Numbered from the stretch's first letter, positions 24,801-32,189 are shown. The stretch is 45,576 bases of DNA from an uncultured Eubacterium sp. (GCA_910584065.1 CAJTZN010000032.1:1-45576), one strand, 5' to 3'. The notes: a model not told the origin generated them from the letters alone. A program made the numbers and translations.

Positions 24801-26066
24801 ATGGAGAAGAAAGCGTATCTTTGTATTGATCTGAAATCTTTTTATGCCTCTGTCGAATGTGTGGAGCGCGGTCTGGATCCGCTGCGCACGCATTTGGCAG
24901 TAGCGGATCCAGACCGGGGGATTGGAACGATCTGCCTGGCCATTTCCCCTTCCATGAAAGCACTCGGCATAAAAAACCGCTGCCGGGTGTATGAGATCCC
25001 GCCTGATGTCGATTACATCAAAGCTCCGCCGCGCATGATGCTCTATATCAAATACTCTGCGGATATTTACGCGGTGTACCTGAAGTATGTGGCAAAGGAA
25101 GATATCCATGTGTATTCGATCGATGAAGCATTTTTGGACGTTGCCCCCTATCTTTCAATGTACCAGCTTTCGGCAAGGGAACTAGCCGTGCGCATTATGG
25201 ATGATATAAAAAAGACGACCGGTATCACGGCCGCGGCAGGCATCGGGACAAATCTGTATCTCGCCAAAGTGGCGCTTGATATGCTGGCCAAGCACGAAAC
25301 GGACAATATCGCGTTTCTAGACGAGGAGCGCTACAGGAGGAGGTTGTGGAACCACAGGCCGCTCACGGATTTCTGGCGGGTTGGCGAGGGAACGGTGAAA
25401 CGTCTCCGCCGTCTGGGAATATTTACGATGGGTGATGTAGCGCGCGCGGATGAACAGGTGCTGTACCGCACATTTGGCGTGGATGCGGAACTATTGATCG
25501 ATCACGCGTGGGGCAGGGAGAGCACGACGATGGAAGATATAAAAAACTACCGGCCAAAAAGCAGATCTCTTTCGAGCAGCCAGGTGTTTCTGCGGGATTA
25601 TTCATTTGAGGAGTGCAGGATCGTCGTGAAAGAAGTGGTCGAAGAACTCTGTCTGGAAATGACAGAGAAAAAAACGGCATCAAGGTCAGTCTCGCTCGCG
25701 GTGGAGTATTCGGATAAAACAGGGATAGAAGGGGCGTCCGGCACGGTTTCCCTGACGTCAGCGACCAATCGCTGCCGGGCTATATTGCCTGGCGTGCTCA
25801 GGCTTTATGACCGCATCGTGCGGGAGGATACGCCGATACGGAAACTGACGCTTACGATGGGCGGTGTGGTGCGGGAGGCGTATGAGCAGCTCGAATTATT
25901 TACCGATCAGGCGGAGGCAGAGCGGGACAGAACGCTGCAGAAAACAGTCGTCGGCATCAAAAAGCGTTTTGGCAGGAATGCGATCGTGCGGGGAAGGGAT
26001 CTGCAGCAGGCAGCTACCGCGATGCAACGCAACCGGCAGATCGGAGGACATAAGAGTGGGGAATGA
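24801..26066 (+). CDS. Y-family DNA polymerase (UmuC/DinB type)
   Basis: A 421-aa translesion polymerase. The palm motifs are CIDLKSFYASVECVERG (Asp9, catalytic metal) and VYSIDEAFLDV (Asp-Glu near 104-105). Fingers and palm continue with TAAAGIGTNLYLAKVALD, and a helix-hairpin-helix lies in FWRVGEGTVKRLRRLGI. The little-finger domain begins near 255 (SRSLSSSQVF). YEQLELFTD near 365 is a beta-clamp binding motif (QLELF). GIGTICLAIS replaces the usual GRGVVLSASYEARK region, as in the UvrX/UmuC-like clade of Firmicutes. It overlaps a YolD-like gene, a partnership typical of this clade. No LexA box was found upstream. Confidence 0.9.
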   Translation: MEKKAYLCIDLKSFYASVECVERGLDPLRTHLAVADPDRGIGTICLAISPSMKALGIKNRCRVYEIPPDVDYIKAPPRMMLYIKYSADIYAVYLKYVAKEDIHVYSIDEAFLDVAPYLSMYQLSARELAVRIMDDIKKTTGITAAAGIGTNLYLAKVALDMLAKHETDNIAFLDEERYRRRLWNHRPLTDFWRVGEGTVKRLRRLGIFTMGDVARADEQVLYRTFGVDAELLIDHAWGRESTTMEDIKNYRPKSRSLSSSQVFLRDYSFEECRIVVKEVVEELCLEMTEKKTASRSVSLAVEYSDKTGIEGASGTVSLTSATNRCRAILPGVLRLYDRIVREDTPIRKLTLTMGGVVREAYEQLELFTDQAEAERDRTLQKTVVGIKKRFGRNAIVRGRDLQQAATAMQRNRQIGGHKSGE

Positions 26067-26262
26067 TACGCATCCAAAGATGGACCGGTTAAACCGCGCC
26101 AAACAATTTATGCCATTCGATGCCCTGAAAGGTTTTCAGGAGGCGCTCCGCGAAAAGGAGAGGGAAACAGATGGCCATGAGAAGAGACCAGAGAAATGGG
26201 AAAGAGAGGGAATAGGGAGGGAAACAGTGGGGAATGATAGGGGCGGGCGGCGTGAGCCATAG
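26056..26262 (+). CDS. YolD-like small protein
   Basis: A 68-aa protein starting GTG within the end of the polymerase gene, with GGAGG 8 bp upstream. HPKMDRLNRAKQFMPFDALKGF matches the core of YolD-like proteins (key run RAKQFMPFDALKGF), small partners found next to Y-family polymerases and thought to act like UmuD. The conserved part ends near residue 38; the remaining 30 residues are very rich in Glu, Arg and Gly and look unstructured. A 14-bp piece, AGTGGGGAATGATA, occurs at both the start (26055) and the end (26226), so part of the tail may come from a local duplication. Confidence 0.75.
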   Translation: MGNDTHPKMDRLNRAKQFMPFDALKGFQEALREKERETDGHEKRPEKWEREGIGRETVGNDRGGRREP

Positions 26263-26284
26263 TCCGGGAAAGGGGATGTAGCGT

Positions 26285-26839
26285 TTGAATATCTGGCATG
26301 ATATGGATGAAAAGAGGATCTATCCGACAGATTTTATCGCTGTCATTGAAATCGCAAAAGGAAGCAACAAGAAATACGAACTGGATAAGGAGACGGGAAT
26401 GCTCCGCCTGGACAGGATTCTTTTTACGGCGACACACTATCCTATGAATTACGGCTTTATTCCGCGGACGTACGGGGATGATCTGGATCCGCTCGATGTG
26501 CTGGTGCTCTGTTCGGAGGCGATCGAGCCGATGACGCTCGTAAGGGCGTATCCGATCGGCGTGATCCGCATGAAGGACGGCGGCATGGATGATGAAAAGA
26601 TCATCGCCATTCCGTACGGGGATCCGACTTATATGGGCTATACAGATGTGGAGCAGCTTCCGGCGCATATTTTCGCGGAATTGCAGCATTTTTTTACCGT
26701 ATATAAGCACCTGGAGGGAAAAACGACCGAGGTGGATGAAATCGGCGGCCCGTTGGAGGCGGTCTCGATCATTGAAAAATGTATTGCGCATTACAAAGAG
26801 AAATTTGCGCTTTCAGCACTCGATCGAGGTGAGTGCTAA
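26285..26839 (+). CDS. ppa: inorganic pyrophosphatase (family I)
   Basis: A 184-aa soluble Mg-dependent enzyme that splits pyrophosphate to phosphate and drives biosynthesis forward. Family features are YELDKETGMLRLDR near 35, YPMNYGFIPRTYGDD near 55 and the metal site DDLDPLDVLVL near 69-79. The start is TTG with AAAGGGGAT 8-9 bp upstream, 22 bp after the YolD-like gene. The last codons (SALDRGEC and stop) are formed by a CIRCE operator for the next gene, so the C-terminus is set by a regulatory DNA site. Confidence 0.9.
   Translation: MNIWHDMDEKRIYPTDFIAVIEIAKGSNKKYELDKETGMLRLDRILFTATHYPMNYGFIPRTYGDDLDPLDVLVLCSEAIEPMTLVRAYPIGVIRMKDGGMDDEKIIAIPYGDPTYMGYTDVEQLPAHIFAELQHFFTVYKHLEGKTTEVDEIGGPLEAVSIIEKCIAHYKEKFALSALDRGEC
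26813..26839 (+). promoter_or_regulatory. CIRCE operator (HrcA binding site) inside the 3' end of ppa
   Basis: TCAGCACTC (26813-26821), 9 bp, GAGTGCTAA (26831-26839). The consensus is TTAGCACTC-N9-GAGTGCTAA, so 17 of 18 positions match. It ends with the TAA stop of ppa and lies 7 bp before the -35 box of the htpG promoter, the usual place for HrcA repression. Confidence 0.9.
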
Positions 26840-26846
26840 AAAGTTC

Positions 26847-26875
26847 TTGACAACGAATCTTTTCTGTACTAAGAT
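26847..26875 (+). promoter_or_regulatory. sigma-A promoter of htpG
   Basis: TTGACA (26847-26852), a 17-bp spacer and TAAGAT (26870-26875), about 100 bp before the ATG of htpG. Confidence 0.8.
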
Positions 26876-26976
26876 ATGTGATAGACGGTGTTTGGCGAGA
26901 GTTTGTGTCGGTGTGCTGCCTGCCACAGACCGGCCGGAGACTGATATACGATAGCAGCGCAGAAAAGAGGGAAAAG

Positions 26977-29019
26977 ATGAACAAAGAACAAGGTAGTTTG
27001 GCAATTGATTCGGAGAATATATTTCCGATCATTAAAAAATGGCTCTATTCTGACCACGACATTTTTATCCGCGAGCTTGTGAGTAACGGCTGCGATGCGA
27101 TTACGAAGCTGAAAAAGCTGGACATGATGGGAGAGACGACGCTTCCCGATGATTACAAGCAGAAGATCGAGGTGTTCGTCAATGCCGAGGAAAAAACGAT
27201 CACGTTTGTCGATAACGGACTCGGTATGACGGCGGACGAGGTGAAGGAGTACATTAACCGCATCGCGTTTTCCGGAGCTGCCGATTTTCTTGAAAAATAT
27301 AAGGACAAGTCGAGTGAAGACCAGATCATCGGGCACTTCGGACTCGGCTTCTACTCGTCCTTTATGGTGGCGGACCGCGTGGAGATCAATACGAAATCCT
27401 ATCAGGACGGAGAGCCTGCCGTTCACTGGGAATCTGACAGTGGAACGGATTTTGAGATGAGCGACGGCGACCGCGATCAGATGGGGACGCAGATCATCCT
27501 CCACCTGAACGAGGACTGTTATGAATTTGCCAATGAATACCGGGTGCGTGAAGTATTAAATAAATACTGTTCGTTCATGCCGGTAGAGATCTTCCTGACG
27601 AATGAAAATGCGGAGACCGAATACGAAACAATCCCCAGCGAGGAAGTGACCGAAGAGGACACGGTGATCGAGGAGATCGTGGAGGAGCCGAAAGAAGACG
27701 ACGGCAAAGAAGAGGATGGAAGCGAGGAAAAGAAAGAGCCGGTCAAAAAGACAAAGATCGTGAAGCGCCCGGTTTCGATCAGCGATACGGCGCCGCTTTG
27801 GGCGAAACATCCGAATGAGTGCTCCGAAGAAGATTATAAGGCGTTTTACCGCAAAGTATTTCAGGACTACCGTGAACCGCTGTTCTGGATCCATCTGAAT
27901 ATGGATTATCCGTTCAACCTGAAGGGAATCTTATATTTCCCGAAAGTGAATTTAGAGTACGAGAATGCCGAAGGAATCATAAAACTGTATAACAATCAGG
28001 TCTTTATCGCCGACAATATAAAGGAAGTGATACCGGAATTCCTCCTTCTATTAAAAGGAGTCATTGATTGTCCGGACCTCCCGTTAAATGTGTCGCGCAG
28101 CGCGCTGCAGAACGATGGTTTCGTGACAAAGATCTCGGAATATATTACGAAGAAAGTGGCCGACAAACTGAGCGGCATGTGCAAGACTGACCGTGAGAAT
28201 TATGAGAAATACTGGGACGACATCAGTCCTTTCATCAAGTATGGATGCCTGAAAGATCAGAAATTCCAGGAAAAAATGAAAGATTTTATCCTCTTCAAAG
28301 ATCTGGACGACAAATTTATGACGATGAAGGAATATCTCGAAACTGTGGATGCGCCGGAGGCGGAAGTGGTAGAGCCGGGCGAGGAAACGGAAGGCGAAGA
28401 GCCGCAGGAGCCGCCGAAAACGACGATCTACTATGTGACGGACGTCCAGCAGCAGAGCCAGTACATCAACCTGTTCCGCGAGCAGGAAATGAACGCCTTT
28501 GTTCTGACGCACAGCATCGACCAGCCGTTCATCTCTTCACTGGAGGCCGGGGATGACAATGTGAAATTCCAGCGGATCGACGCCGAGGTGACCGATGATT
28601 TCAAGGAAGAGACCGACGGGGAAGAACTGAAAGAAGAGACCGATGTTCTCACGAAACTGTTCCAGAAAGCATTAGGGAAAGAAAAGCTTGAGGTAAAGGT
28701 CGAAAAGCTGAAAAATGAAAAGATTTCTTCCATGATCACCGTATCCGAAGAAACGAGACGGATGCAGGATATGATGAAAATGTACGCCATGAACGGTATG
28801 GGCGGAATGGGTGATTTCGGCGGAGAGACACTTGTCCTCAATGCGAATAACAGCCTGGTTCAATATCTGGCGGCACATCAGGATGGCGAGCACGCGGAGT
28901 TGTTCTGCAAACAGCTGTATGACCTTGCGATGATAAGCAATAAGCCGCTTGCGCCGGAAGAGATGACCGAATTTATCCAGAGGAGCAATGAGATCATGGA
29001 ACTGCTTTCCGGAAAATAA
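26977..29019 (+). CDS. htpG: Hsp90-family chaperone HtpG with charged linker
   Basis: A 680-aa ATP-dependent chaperone. The N-terminal GHKL domain has RELVSNGCDA (Glu33, Asn37), VDNGLGMT (78-85) and GHFGLGFYSS (119-128). Between it and the middle domain lies a strongly charged stretch of about 50 residues (about 210-262, EEIVEEPKEDDGKEEDGSEE), resembling the charged linker of eukaryotic Hsp90, which typical HtpG lacks. A second acidic insert (about 458-483) follows in the middle domain. The C-terminal part has MNGMGGMGDF. An upstream GTG at 26878 is in frame, but GAGGGAAA just before 26977 fixes the ATG. A CIRCE operator and strong promoter control it. Confidence 0.93.
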   Translation: MNKEQGSLAIDSENIFPIIKKWLYSDHDIFIRELVSNGCDAITKLKKLDMMGETTLPDDYKQKIEVFVNAEEKTITFVDNGLGMTADEVKEYINRIAFSGAADFLEKYKDKSSEDQIIGHFGLGFYSSFMVADRVEINTKSYQDGEPAVHWESDSGTDFEMSDGDRDQMGTQIILHLNEDCYEFANEYRVREVLNKYCSFMPVEIFLTNENAETEYETIPSEEVTEEDTVIEEIVEEPKEDDGKEEDGSEEKKEPVKKTKIVKRPVSISDTAPLWAKHPNECSEEDYKAFYRKVFQDYREPLFWIHLNMDYPFNLKGILYFPKVNLEYENAEGIIKLYNNQVFIADNIKEVIPEFLLLLKGVIDCPDLPLNVSRSALQNDGFVTKISEYITKKVADKLSGMCKTDRENYEKYWDDISPFIKYGCLKDQKFQEKMKDFILFKDLDDKFMTMKEYLETVDAPEAEVVEPGEETEGEEPQEPPKTTIYYVTDVQQQSQYINLFREQEMNAFVLTHSIDQPFISSLEAGDDNVKFQRIDAEVTDDFKEETDGEELKEETDVLTKLFQKALGKEKLEVKVEKLKNEKISSMITVSEETRRMQDMMKMYAMNGMGGMGDFGGETLVLNANNSLVQYLAAHQDGEHAELFCKQLYDLAMISNKPLAPEEMTEFIQRSNEIMELLSGK

Positions 29020-29060
29020 GCCTGGGAGTAAGTTTGGTAATATGACGCAGAATGTGATAA

Positions 29061-29089
29061 AGGGACGGACTTTGTGCCGTCTCTTTTTT
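29061..29089 (+). terminator. intrinsic terminator of htpG
   Basis: AGGGACGG (29061-29068) pairs with CCGTCTCT (29077-29084) with one G-T pair, loop 8 nt, followed by a T-run to 29089. Confidence 0.75.
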
Positions 29090-29164
29090 GATTTGCGCAC
29101 CGTGGGCGCGCTCTACCGGAATGCAGTGCCAGTTATTTTCCAATCCAAAAAACTTTTTGTAGTT

Positions 29165-29183
29165 ATATTTCGTCTAGAAATAT
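29165..29183 (+). promoter_or_regulatory. palindrome upstream of the recombinase gene
   Basis: ATATTTC, GTCTA, GAAATAT: a perfect 7-bp inverted repeat in the gap before the recombinase. It could be an operator; there is no other evidence. Confidence 0.3.
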
Positions 29184-29246
29184 AGAGGGCGCAGGTCAAC
29201 GTAAGAAAAAGACCGCGCAAAACAAGGAGAAAGGATTGGTTGTTTT

Positions 29247-30098
29247 ATGCGTAGAGTGATCACGGAGCAAATGTTAGAGCAGTATGAAAATTATCTGTAT
29301 GAAGACGAAAAGCGCCCGGCGACGATCAAAAAATACATAAGAGATGTGAAAAAACTCCAGGAATATGCCGATGGAGAAGAAATTTCAAAAAGACTGCTGA
29401 TCGAGTACAAACGGGATCTGTTGGAGAAGGGAACGTACAAGGAGAGGAGCATTAACTCATTTTTAGTTTCCGCCAACTGTTTTTTGCAGTTTATGGGATG
29501 GGACGATGCGAAAGTAAAGTTAAACCGTATTCAAAAAGAGATTTTCAGCCAGAAGGAACGAAACCTGACGCGCGAGGACTATAAAAAACTGGTGCGGACG
29601 GCGAAGGAACTCGGCAGGTCCCGTATGGCAATGATCTTGCAGACGATCTGCGCCACGGGAATGCGCGTGGGAGAATTGAAATACGTCACGGTCCAGGCGG
29701 TGGAGAAGGGCGTTCTTGAAATCCGCAATAAAGGAAAATCGAGGAAAGTATTTCTGCCGAACAAGCTGCGTGTCAGCCTGAAGCGTTACATCCGCCGGAA
29801 CGGGATTTCCAATGGGATTGTATTTATCACATCGGGAGGGCGGGAAGTGGACCGCAGCAATATATGGCGCGAGATGAAGTCACTCTGCCGGACGGCGGGC
29901 GTCGCGAGGGAGAAAGTATTTCCCCATAACCTGCGTCACTTGTTCGCCCGGTGTTTTTATGAACTGGAGAAGGACATCGCGAAGCTGGCGGATATTCTCG
30001 GACACAGCAGCGTGGAGACGACGCGGATCTATATCAGATCTGCCGGGGAGCAGCATGTGAAGCAATTGGAAAAGCTGGGACTGGTGCTGGGAGGATAA
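29247..30098 (+). CDS. tyrosine recombinase, probable DNA invertase of the adjacent switch
   Basis: A 283-aa integrase of the XerC/D-like type. Residues 1-90 form a SAM-like core-binding domain (TIKKYIRDVKKLQEYADG, key run TIKKYIRDVKKL). The catalytic domain has Arg in TGMRVGEL, Lys in NKGKSRKVFL, the HNLRHLFA box (His, Arg), and LGHSSVETTRIYI with His and the tyrosine nucleophile. All catalytic residues are therefore present. It is not XerC or XerD by length or context, and no phage or ICE genes adjoin it. Its stop codon is 14 bp before the first of two inverted recombination-like sites, so I infer that it acts on these. A weak ribosome site (AAAGGA) lies 11 bp upstream of the ATG. Confidence 0.88.
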   Translation: MRRVITEQMLEQYENYLYEDEKRPATIKKYIRDVKKLQEYADGEEISKRLLIEYKRDLLEKGTYKERSINSFLVSANCFLQFMGWDDAKVKLNRIQKEIFSQKERNLTREDYKKLVRTAKELGRSRMAMILQTICATGMRVGELKYVTVQAVEKGVLEIRNKGKSRKVFLPNKLRVSLKRYIRRNGISNGIVFITSGGREVDRSNIWREMKSLCRTAGVAREKVFPHNLRHLFARCFYELEKDIAKLADILGHSSVETTRIYIRSAGEQHVKQLEKLGLVLGG

Positions 30099-30112
30099 GG
30101 TTCTGCCCCCGT

Positions 30113-30136
30113 ACAACATATTTTTGAATATGTTGT
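30113..30136 (+). repeat. left inverted recombination site
   Basis: 24 bp: arm ACAACATATT, core TTTG, arm AATATGTTGT. The arms are perfect inverted repeats of each other, and the asymmetric core gives the site a direction. GCCCCC lies just outside, 2 bp away. It is the exact reverse complement of 30270-30293. Confidence 0.9.
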
Positions 30137-30269
30137 GTATGGGTTGATCGTTACATGAAATCTTAGTGCAGAATATAATAATTTTAGCATATTTTTTTCC
30201 TTTTGACAATTTTTTGCAGGATTTTTTCCTTCTTGAGAAGTCAAATGGATTTTTCCTTTTTTATTATCA
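30137..30269. other. candidate invertible promoter segment (133 bp)
   Basis: AT-rich DNA between two exactly inverted 24-bp sites, between a tyrosine recombinase gene and a sigma factor gene. It contains a good promoter on the minus strand and, on the plus strand, only a TATAAT (30174-30179) without an acceptable -35. Inversion would point the good promoter at the sigma gene. In the orientation shown the segment is probably OFF for the sigma factor. Confidence 0.75.
30181..30209 (-). promoter_or_regulatory. promoter inside the invertible segment, facing the recombinase
   Basis: Reading leftward: TTGTCA (30209-30204), a 17-bp spacer and TAAAAT (30186-30181), with TGC just before it (extended -10). 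As sequenced its transcript would run antisense into the 3' end of the recombinase gene. After inversion about the two sites it would lie at about 30197-30225 reading toward the sigma gene. Confidence 0.65.
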
Positions 30270-30293
30270 ACAACATATTCAAAAATATGTTGT
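30270..30293 (-). repeat. right inverted recombination site
   Basis: 24 bp: arm ACAACATATT, core CAAA, arm AATATGTTGT, the exact reverse complement of 30113-30136. GGGGGC lies just outside, 1 bp away, mirroring the GCCCCC of the left site, so the repeat extends to about 30 bp with a small offset. Confidence 0.9.
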
Positions 30294-30350
30294 TGGGGGC
30301 GTTTTCCGGGCAGGCAGGAAGGACGCCAAACCGGGGAGAAATGAGGAAAT

Positions 30351-30938
30351 ATGCCAGGAAATGAAAACATAAGGTCTCTGCTTGAAAAAGCCAGGGATGG
30401 GAACAGTCATGCCTTTTCCCAAATATATCATCTGACGTATGAGAAAAATTATGGCATCGTGAATCAGATATTAAAAAATGAGCAGGATACGAAAGATGTT
30501 CTGCAGGATACATATCTCAAAATCTATCAGAAAATAGAGCAGGTACAAGAGATGAACCTATACAGTTTTTTTGCCTGGTCAAGGAAGGTCGCGCTTAACA
30601 CGGCATTGGATTTTCTGCGTAAACAAAAGCAGAACCTGTGTAAAACGGCAGCCAGTTGGGATAGGGAGAACGATATAGAAACGGAGGTTCTGGACCTGCG
30701 GGTGGAGAACCAGCCGGAACTAGCCATGCTGCAAAAGGAGGCGTGTGATTCGGTATACAGCGTTCTTGAGGAGCTGCCGGCAGAGCAGCGGGAGTGCGCG
30801 GTCCTTTTTTATGTTCAGGAACTGAGCATTCGGGAGATTGCGGACATCACCTGTTGTTCAGAGAATACGATAAAGAGCCGGCTTTATTATGCGAGAAAGA
30901 AAATGCAGGCGAAACTGGGGGACTTTTTTCCGGAATAA
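30351..30938 (+). CDS. ECF-type RNA polymerase sigma factor, phase-variable candidate
   Basis: A 195-aa sigma-70 family protein with regions 2 and 4 only. Region 2 spans about 20-90 (FSQIYHLTYEKNYGIV, DVLQDTYLKIYQKI, WSRKVALNTALDFLRKQK). Region 4 is about 132-190 (LEELPAEQRECAVLFYVQ, LSIREIADITCCSENTIKSR). It would direct RNA polymerase to a dedicated promoter set. ECF genes usually sit beside an anti-sigma gene; none follows here, where a tRNA gene comes next. Control may instead be by inversion of the upstream promoter segment. The ATG has GAGGAAAT before it and lies 57 bp beyond the right inverted site. Confidence 0.88.
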   Translation: MPGNENIRSLLEKARDGNSHAFSQIYHLTYEKNYGIVNQILKNEQDTKDVLQDTYLKIYQKIEQVQEMNLYSFFAWSRKVALNTALDFLRKQKQNLCKTAASWDRENDIETEVLDLRVENQPELAMLQKEACDSVYSVLEELPAEQRECAVLFYVQELSIREIADITCCSENTIKSRLYYARKKMQAKLGDFFPE

Positions 30939-30977
30939 ATTTTCTAAATTATTTTCTAGATTAAATGAAAAAAACAG

Positions 30978-31005
30978 TTGACAAATCGAAATTGCGTGCT
31001 ATAAT
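30978..31005 (+). promoter_or_regulatory. strong promoter of tRNA-Thr
   Basis: TTGACA (30978-30983), a 16-bp spacer and TATAAT (31000-31005) with TGC before it. Full consensus in both boxes, 30 bp before the tRNA. Confidence 0.85.
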
Positions 31006-31035
31006 ATATTATTGTTGGACAAAACAGCAACAGAT

Positions 31036-31108
31036 GCTTCGATAGCTCAGTTGGTAGAGCACTTCACTCGTAATGAAGGGGTCGAGGGTTCAAGTCCCTT
31101 TCGAAGCT
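31036..31108 (+). tRNA. tRNA-Thr (anticodon CGT)
   Basis: 73 nt. The acceptor stem GCTTCGA pairs with TCGAAGC, with T as discriminator. D-arm GCTC...GAGC. Anticodon arm CTTCA-CTCGTAA-TGAAG with anticodon CGT, reading ACG. T-arm GAGGG-TTCAAGT-CCCTT. CCA is not encoded. Confidence 0.95.
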
Positions 31109-31126
31109 TTGTGGATTTGTATCACT

Positions 31127-31162
31127 AAACACCGTAGAATCAAGGGTTCTGCGGTGTTTTTT
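31127..31162 (+). terminator. intrinsic terminator of the tRNA gene
   Basis: AAACACCG pairs with CGGTGTTT, extended inward by TAGAA/TTCTG, followed by a run of T to 31162. Confidence 0.75.
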
Positions 31163-31299
31163 CAAATTGTGGCTGCGGCGACATTTCATACCAGATACAA
31201 GATCATATCCGGCGTAATAAAGGCGACGGTGAAGTTAATATTGCGCCATTCGCTGTGCCGGCCGGGATCTATGCGGAGCTATTTATAAAGATTCAGTGA
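31138..31299 (+). other. start-less open frame, possible gene remnant
   Basis: A 53-codon open frame without a usable start codon ends at TGA 31297-31299. Its second half reads DHIRRNKGDGEVN and AVPAGIYAELFIKIQ, with codon use like the neighbours, so it looks like the C-terminal end of a lost gene. The 5' part overlaps the tRNA terminator. I do not recognise it. Confidence 0.3.
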
Positions 31300-31320
31300 A
31301 AAAAGAGCAGGGAGAACAAA

Positions 31321-31539
31321 ATGGGACTTTTCAGAAAAAAGGTCGAAGTGCGGACGTATGACAAAGAAAATAAAAAGCCCGTCATCCGGGCAAGCATTTG
31401 TAATGGGGAACAGATCGCGGGTTTTAAGGAAATCCATACCGGAAGATTCGAGGAGATCATGCTGATCAAAAGTCCGGCCGACCTCGAGCGATTTAAAACC
31501 ATGTATGGGATCACGGAAGAAGTAGCGAAAGAATATTGA
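31321..31539 (+). CDS. small conserved protein of unknown function (72 aa)
   Basis: A 72-aa soluble protein: GLFRKKVEVRTYDKENKKP, then PVIRASICNGEQIAGFKEIH, GRFEEIMLIKSPADLERF and a C-terminal YGITEEVAKEY. It resembles small Lachnospiraceae proteins often labelled aspartate dehydrogenase by mistake; it is far too short for such an enzyme and has no Rossmann motif. AGGGAGAAC lies before the ATG. The macro-domain gene follows 29 bp later, suggesting a shared transcript. Confidence 0.65.
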   Translation: MGLFRKKVEVRTYDKENKKPVIRASICNGEQIAGFKEIHTGRFEEIMLIKSPADLERFKTMYGITEEVAKEY

Positions 31540-31568
31540 CCTGAAAAATGGATACGAGGAGGAATAAA

Positions 31569-32099
31569 ATGGATAAGATAAAAACGATACGGGGCGATAT
31601 AACAAAACCGTTAGGAGTTCAGGCTATTGTGAATGCCGCGAACAGCTCGCTGCTCGGCGGCGGAGGGGTGGACGGAGCGATCCACCGGGCCGCGGGACCG
31701 GAACTGCTGTCCGAGTGCCGGCTGCTCGGCGGCTGCAAGACCGGTCAGGCGAAACTCACGAAAGCATACAACCTGCCCTGTGAGTACGTGATCCACACTG
31801 TCGGTCCGGTGTGGAATGGCGGCGGGAAAAAAGAAGAGGAACTGCTTGCGAGCTGCTATTACCAATCGATGAAACTCGCGATGGAAAATGGTATCAGAAC
31901 GATCGCATTTCCCTCTATTTCCACAGGGATATATCGTTTTCCGGTGGACCGTGCCGCAAGGACCGCGGTCCGGACTGTGGCGGATTTTCTCAGTGAAAAT
32001 GCGGATGCATTTGATCTGGTGGAATGGGTCCTGTTTGACACCGTGACGGAAGAGGTTTATGAGTCGGAAGTCGGGAAATGGCGTGAAAATAAGCATTAA
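31569..32099 (+). CDS. macro-domain protein, O-acetyl-ADP-ribose deacetylase type
   Basis: A 176-aa stand-alone macro domain. IRGDITKPLGVQAIVNAANSS (key run GDIT...AIVNAANS) binds the adenine and distal ribose; GGGGVDGAIHRAAG and FPSISTGIYRFPVDRAA are the catalytic and phosphate loops. It matches the MacroD/YmdB type, which removes ADP-ribose from proteins or acetyl from O-acetyl-ADP-ribose. A strong GAGGAGG stands 6 bp before the ATG; an in-frame ATG at 31548 is less well placed. Confidence 0.9.
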   Translation: MDKIKTIRGDITKPLGVQAIVNAANSSLLGGGGVDGAIHRAAGPELLSECRLLGGCKTGQAKLTKAYNLPCEYVIHTVGPVWNGGGKKEEELLASCYYQSMKLAMENGIRTIAFPSISTGIYRFPVDRAARTAVRTVADFLSENADAFDLVEWVLFDTVTEEVYESEVGKWRENKH

Positions 32100-32151
32100 G
32101 CGATCAAAAAATTCTTATACGATATATGCCTGTCTTTTTTCACCGGATTTC

Positions 32152-32180
32152 TTGACAAACCACATGAGATACTGTAAAAT
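32152..32180 (+). promoter_or_regulatory. promoter of the fatty-acid synthesis genes
   Basis: TTGACA (32152-32157), a 17-bp spacer and TAAAAT (32175-32180), giving a leader of about 130 nt before acpP. The leader has a GCCG-ATGT-CGGC hairpin but matches no riboswitch I know. Confidence 0.75.
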
Positions 32181-32189
32181 ACTGAATAA

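Noticed and set aside
30113..30293. The two hairpin sites considered as ordinary terminators
   Set aside because: Neither is followed by a T-run, and exact reverse-complement identity including the asymmetric core is not expected of two terminators.
31036..31108. tRNA-Thr as an attachment site of an integrated element with the recombinase
   Set aside because: No direct repeat of the tRNA 3' end was seen downstream, and the recombinase sites are inverted repeats elsewhere.
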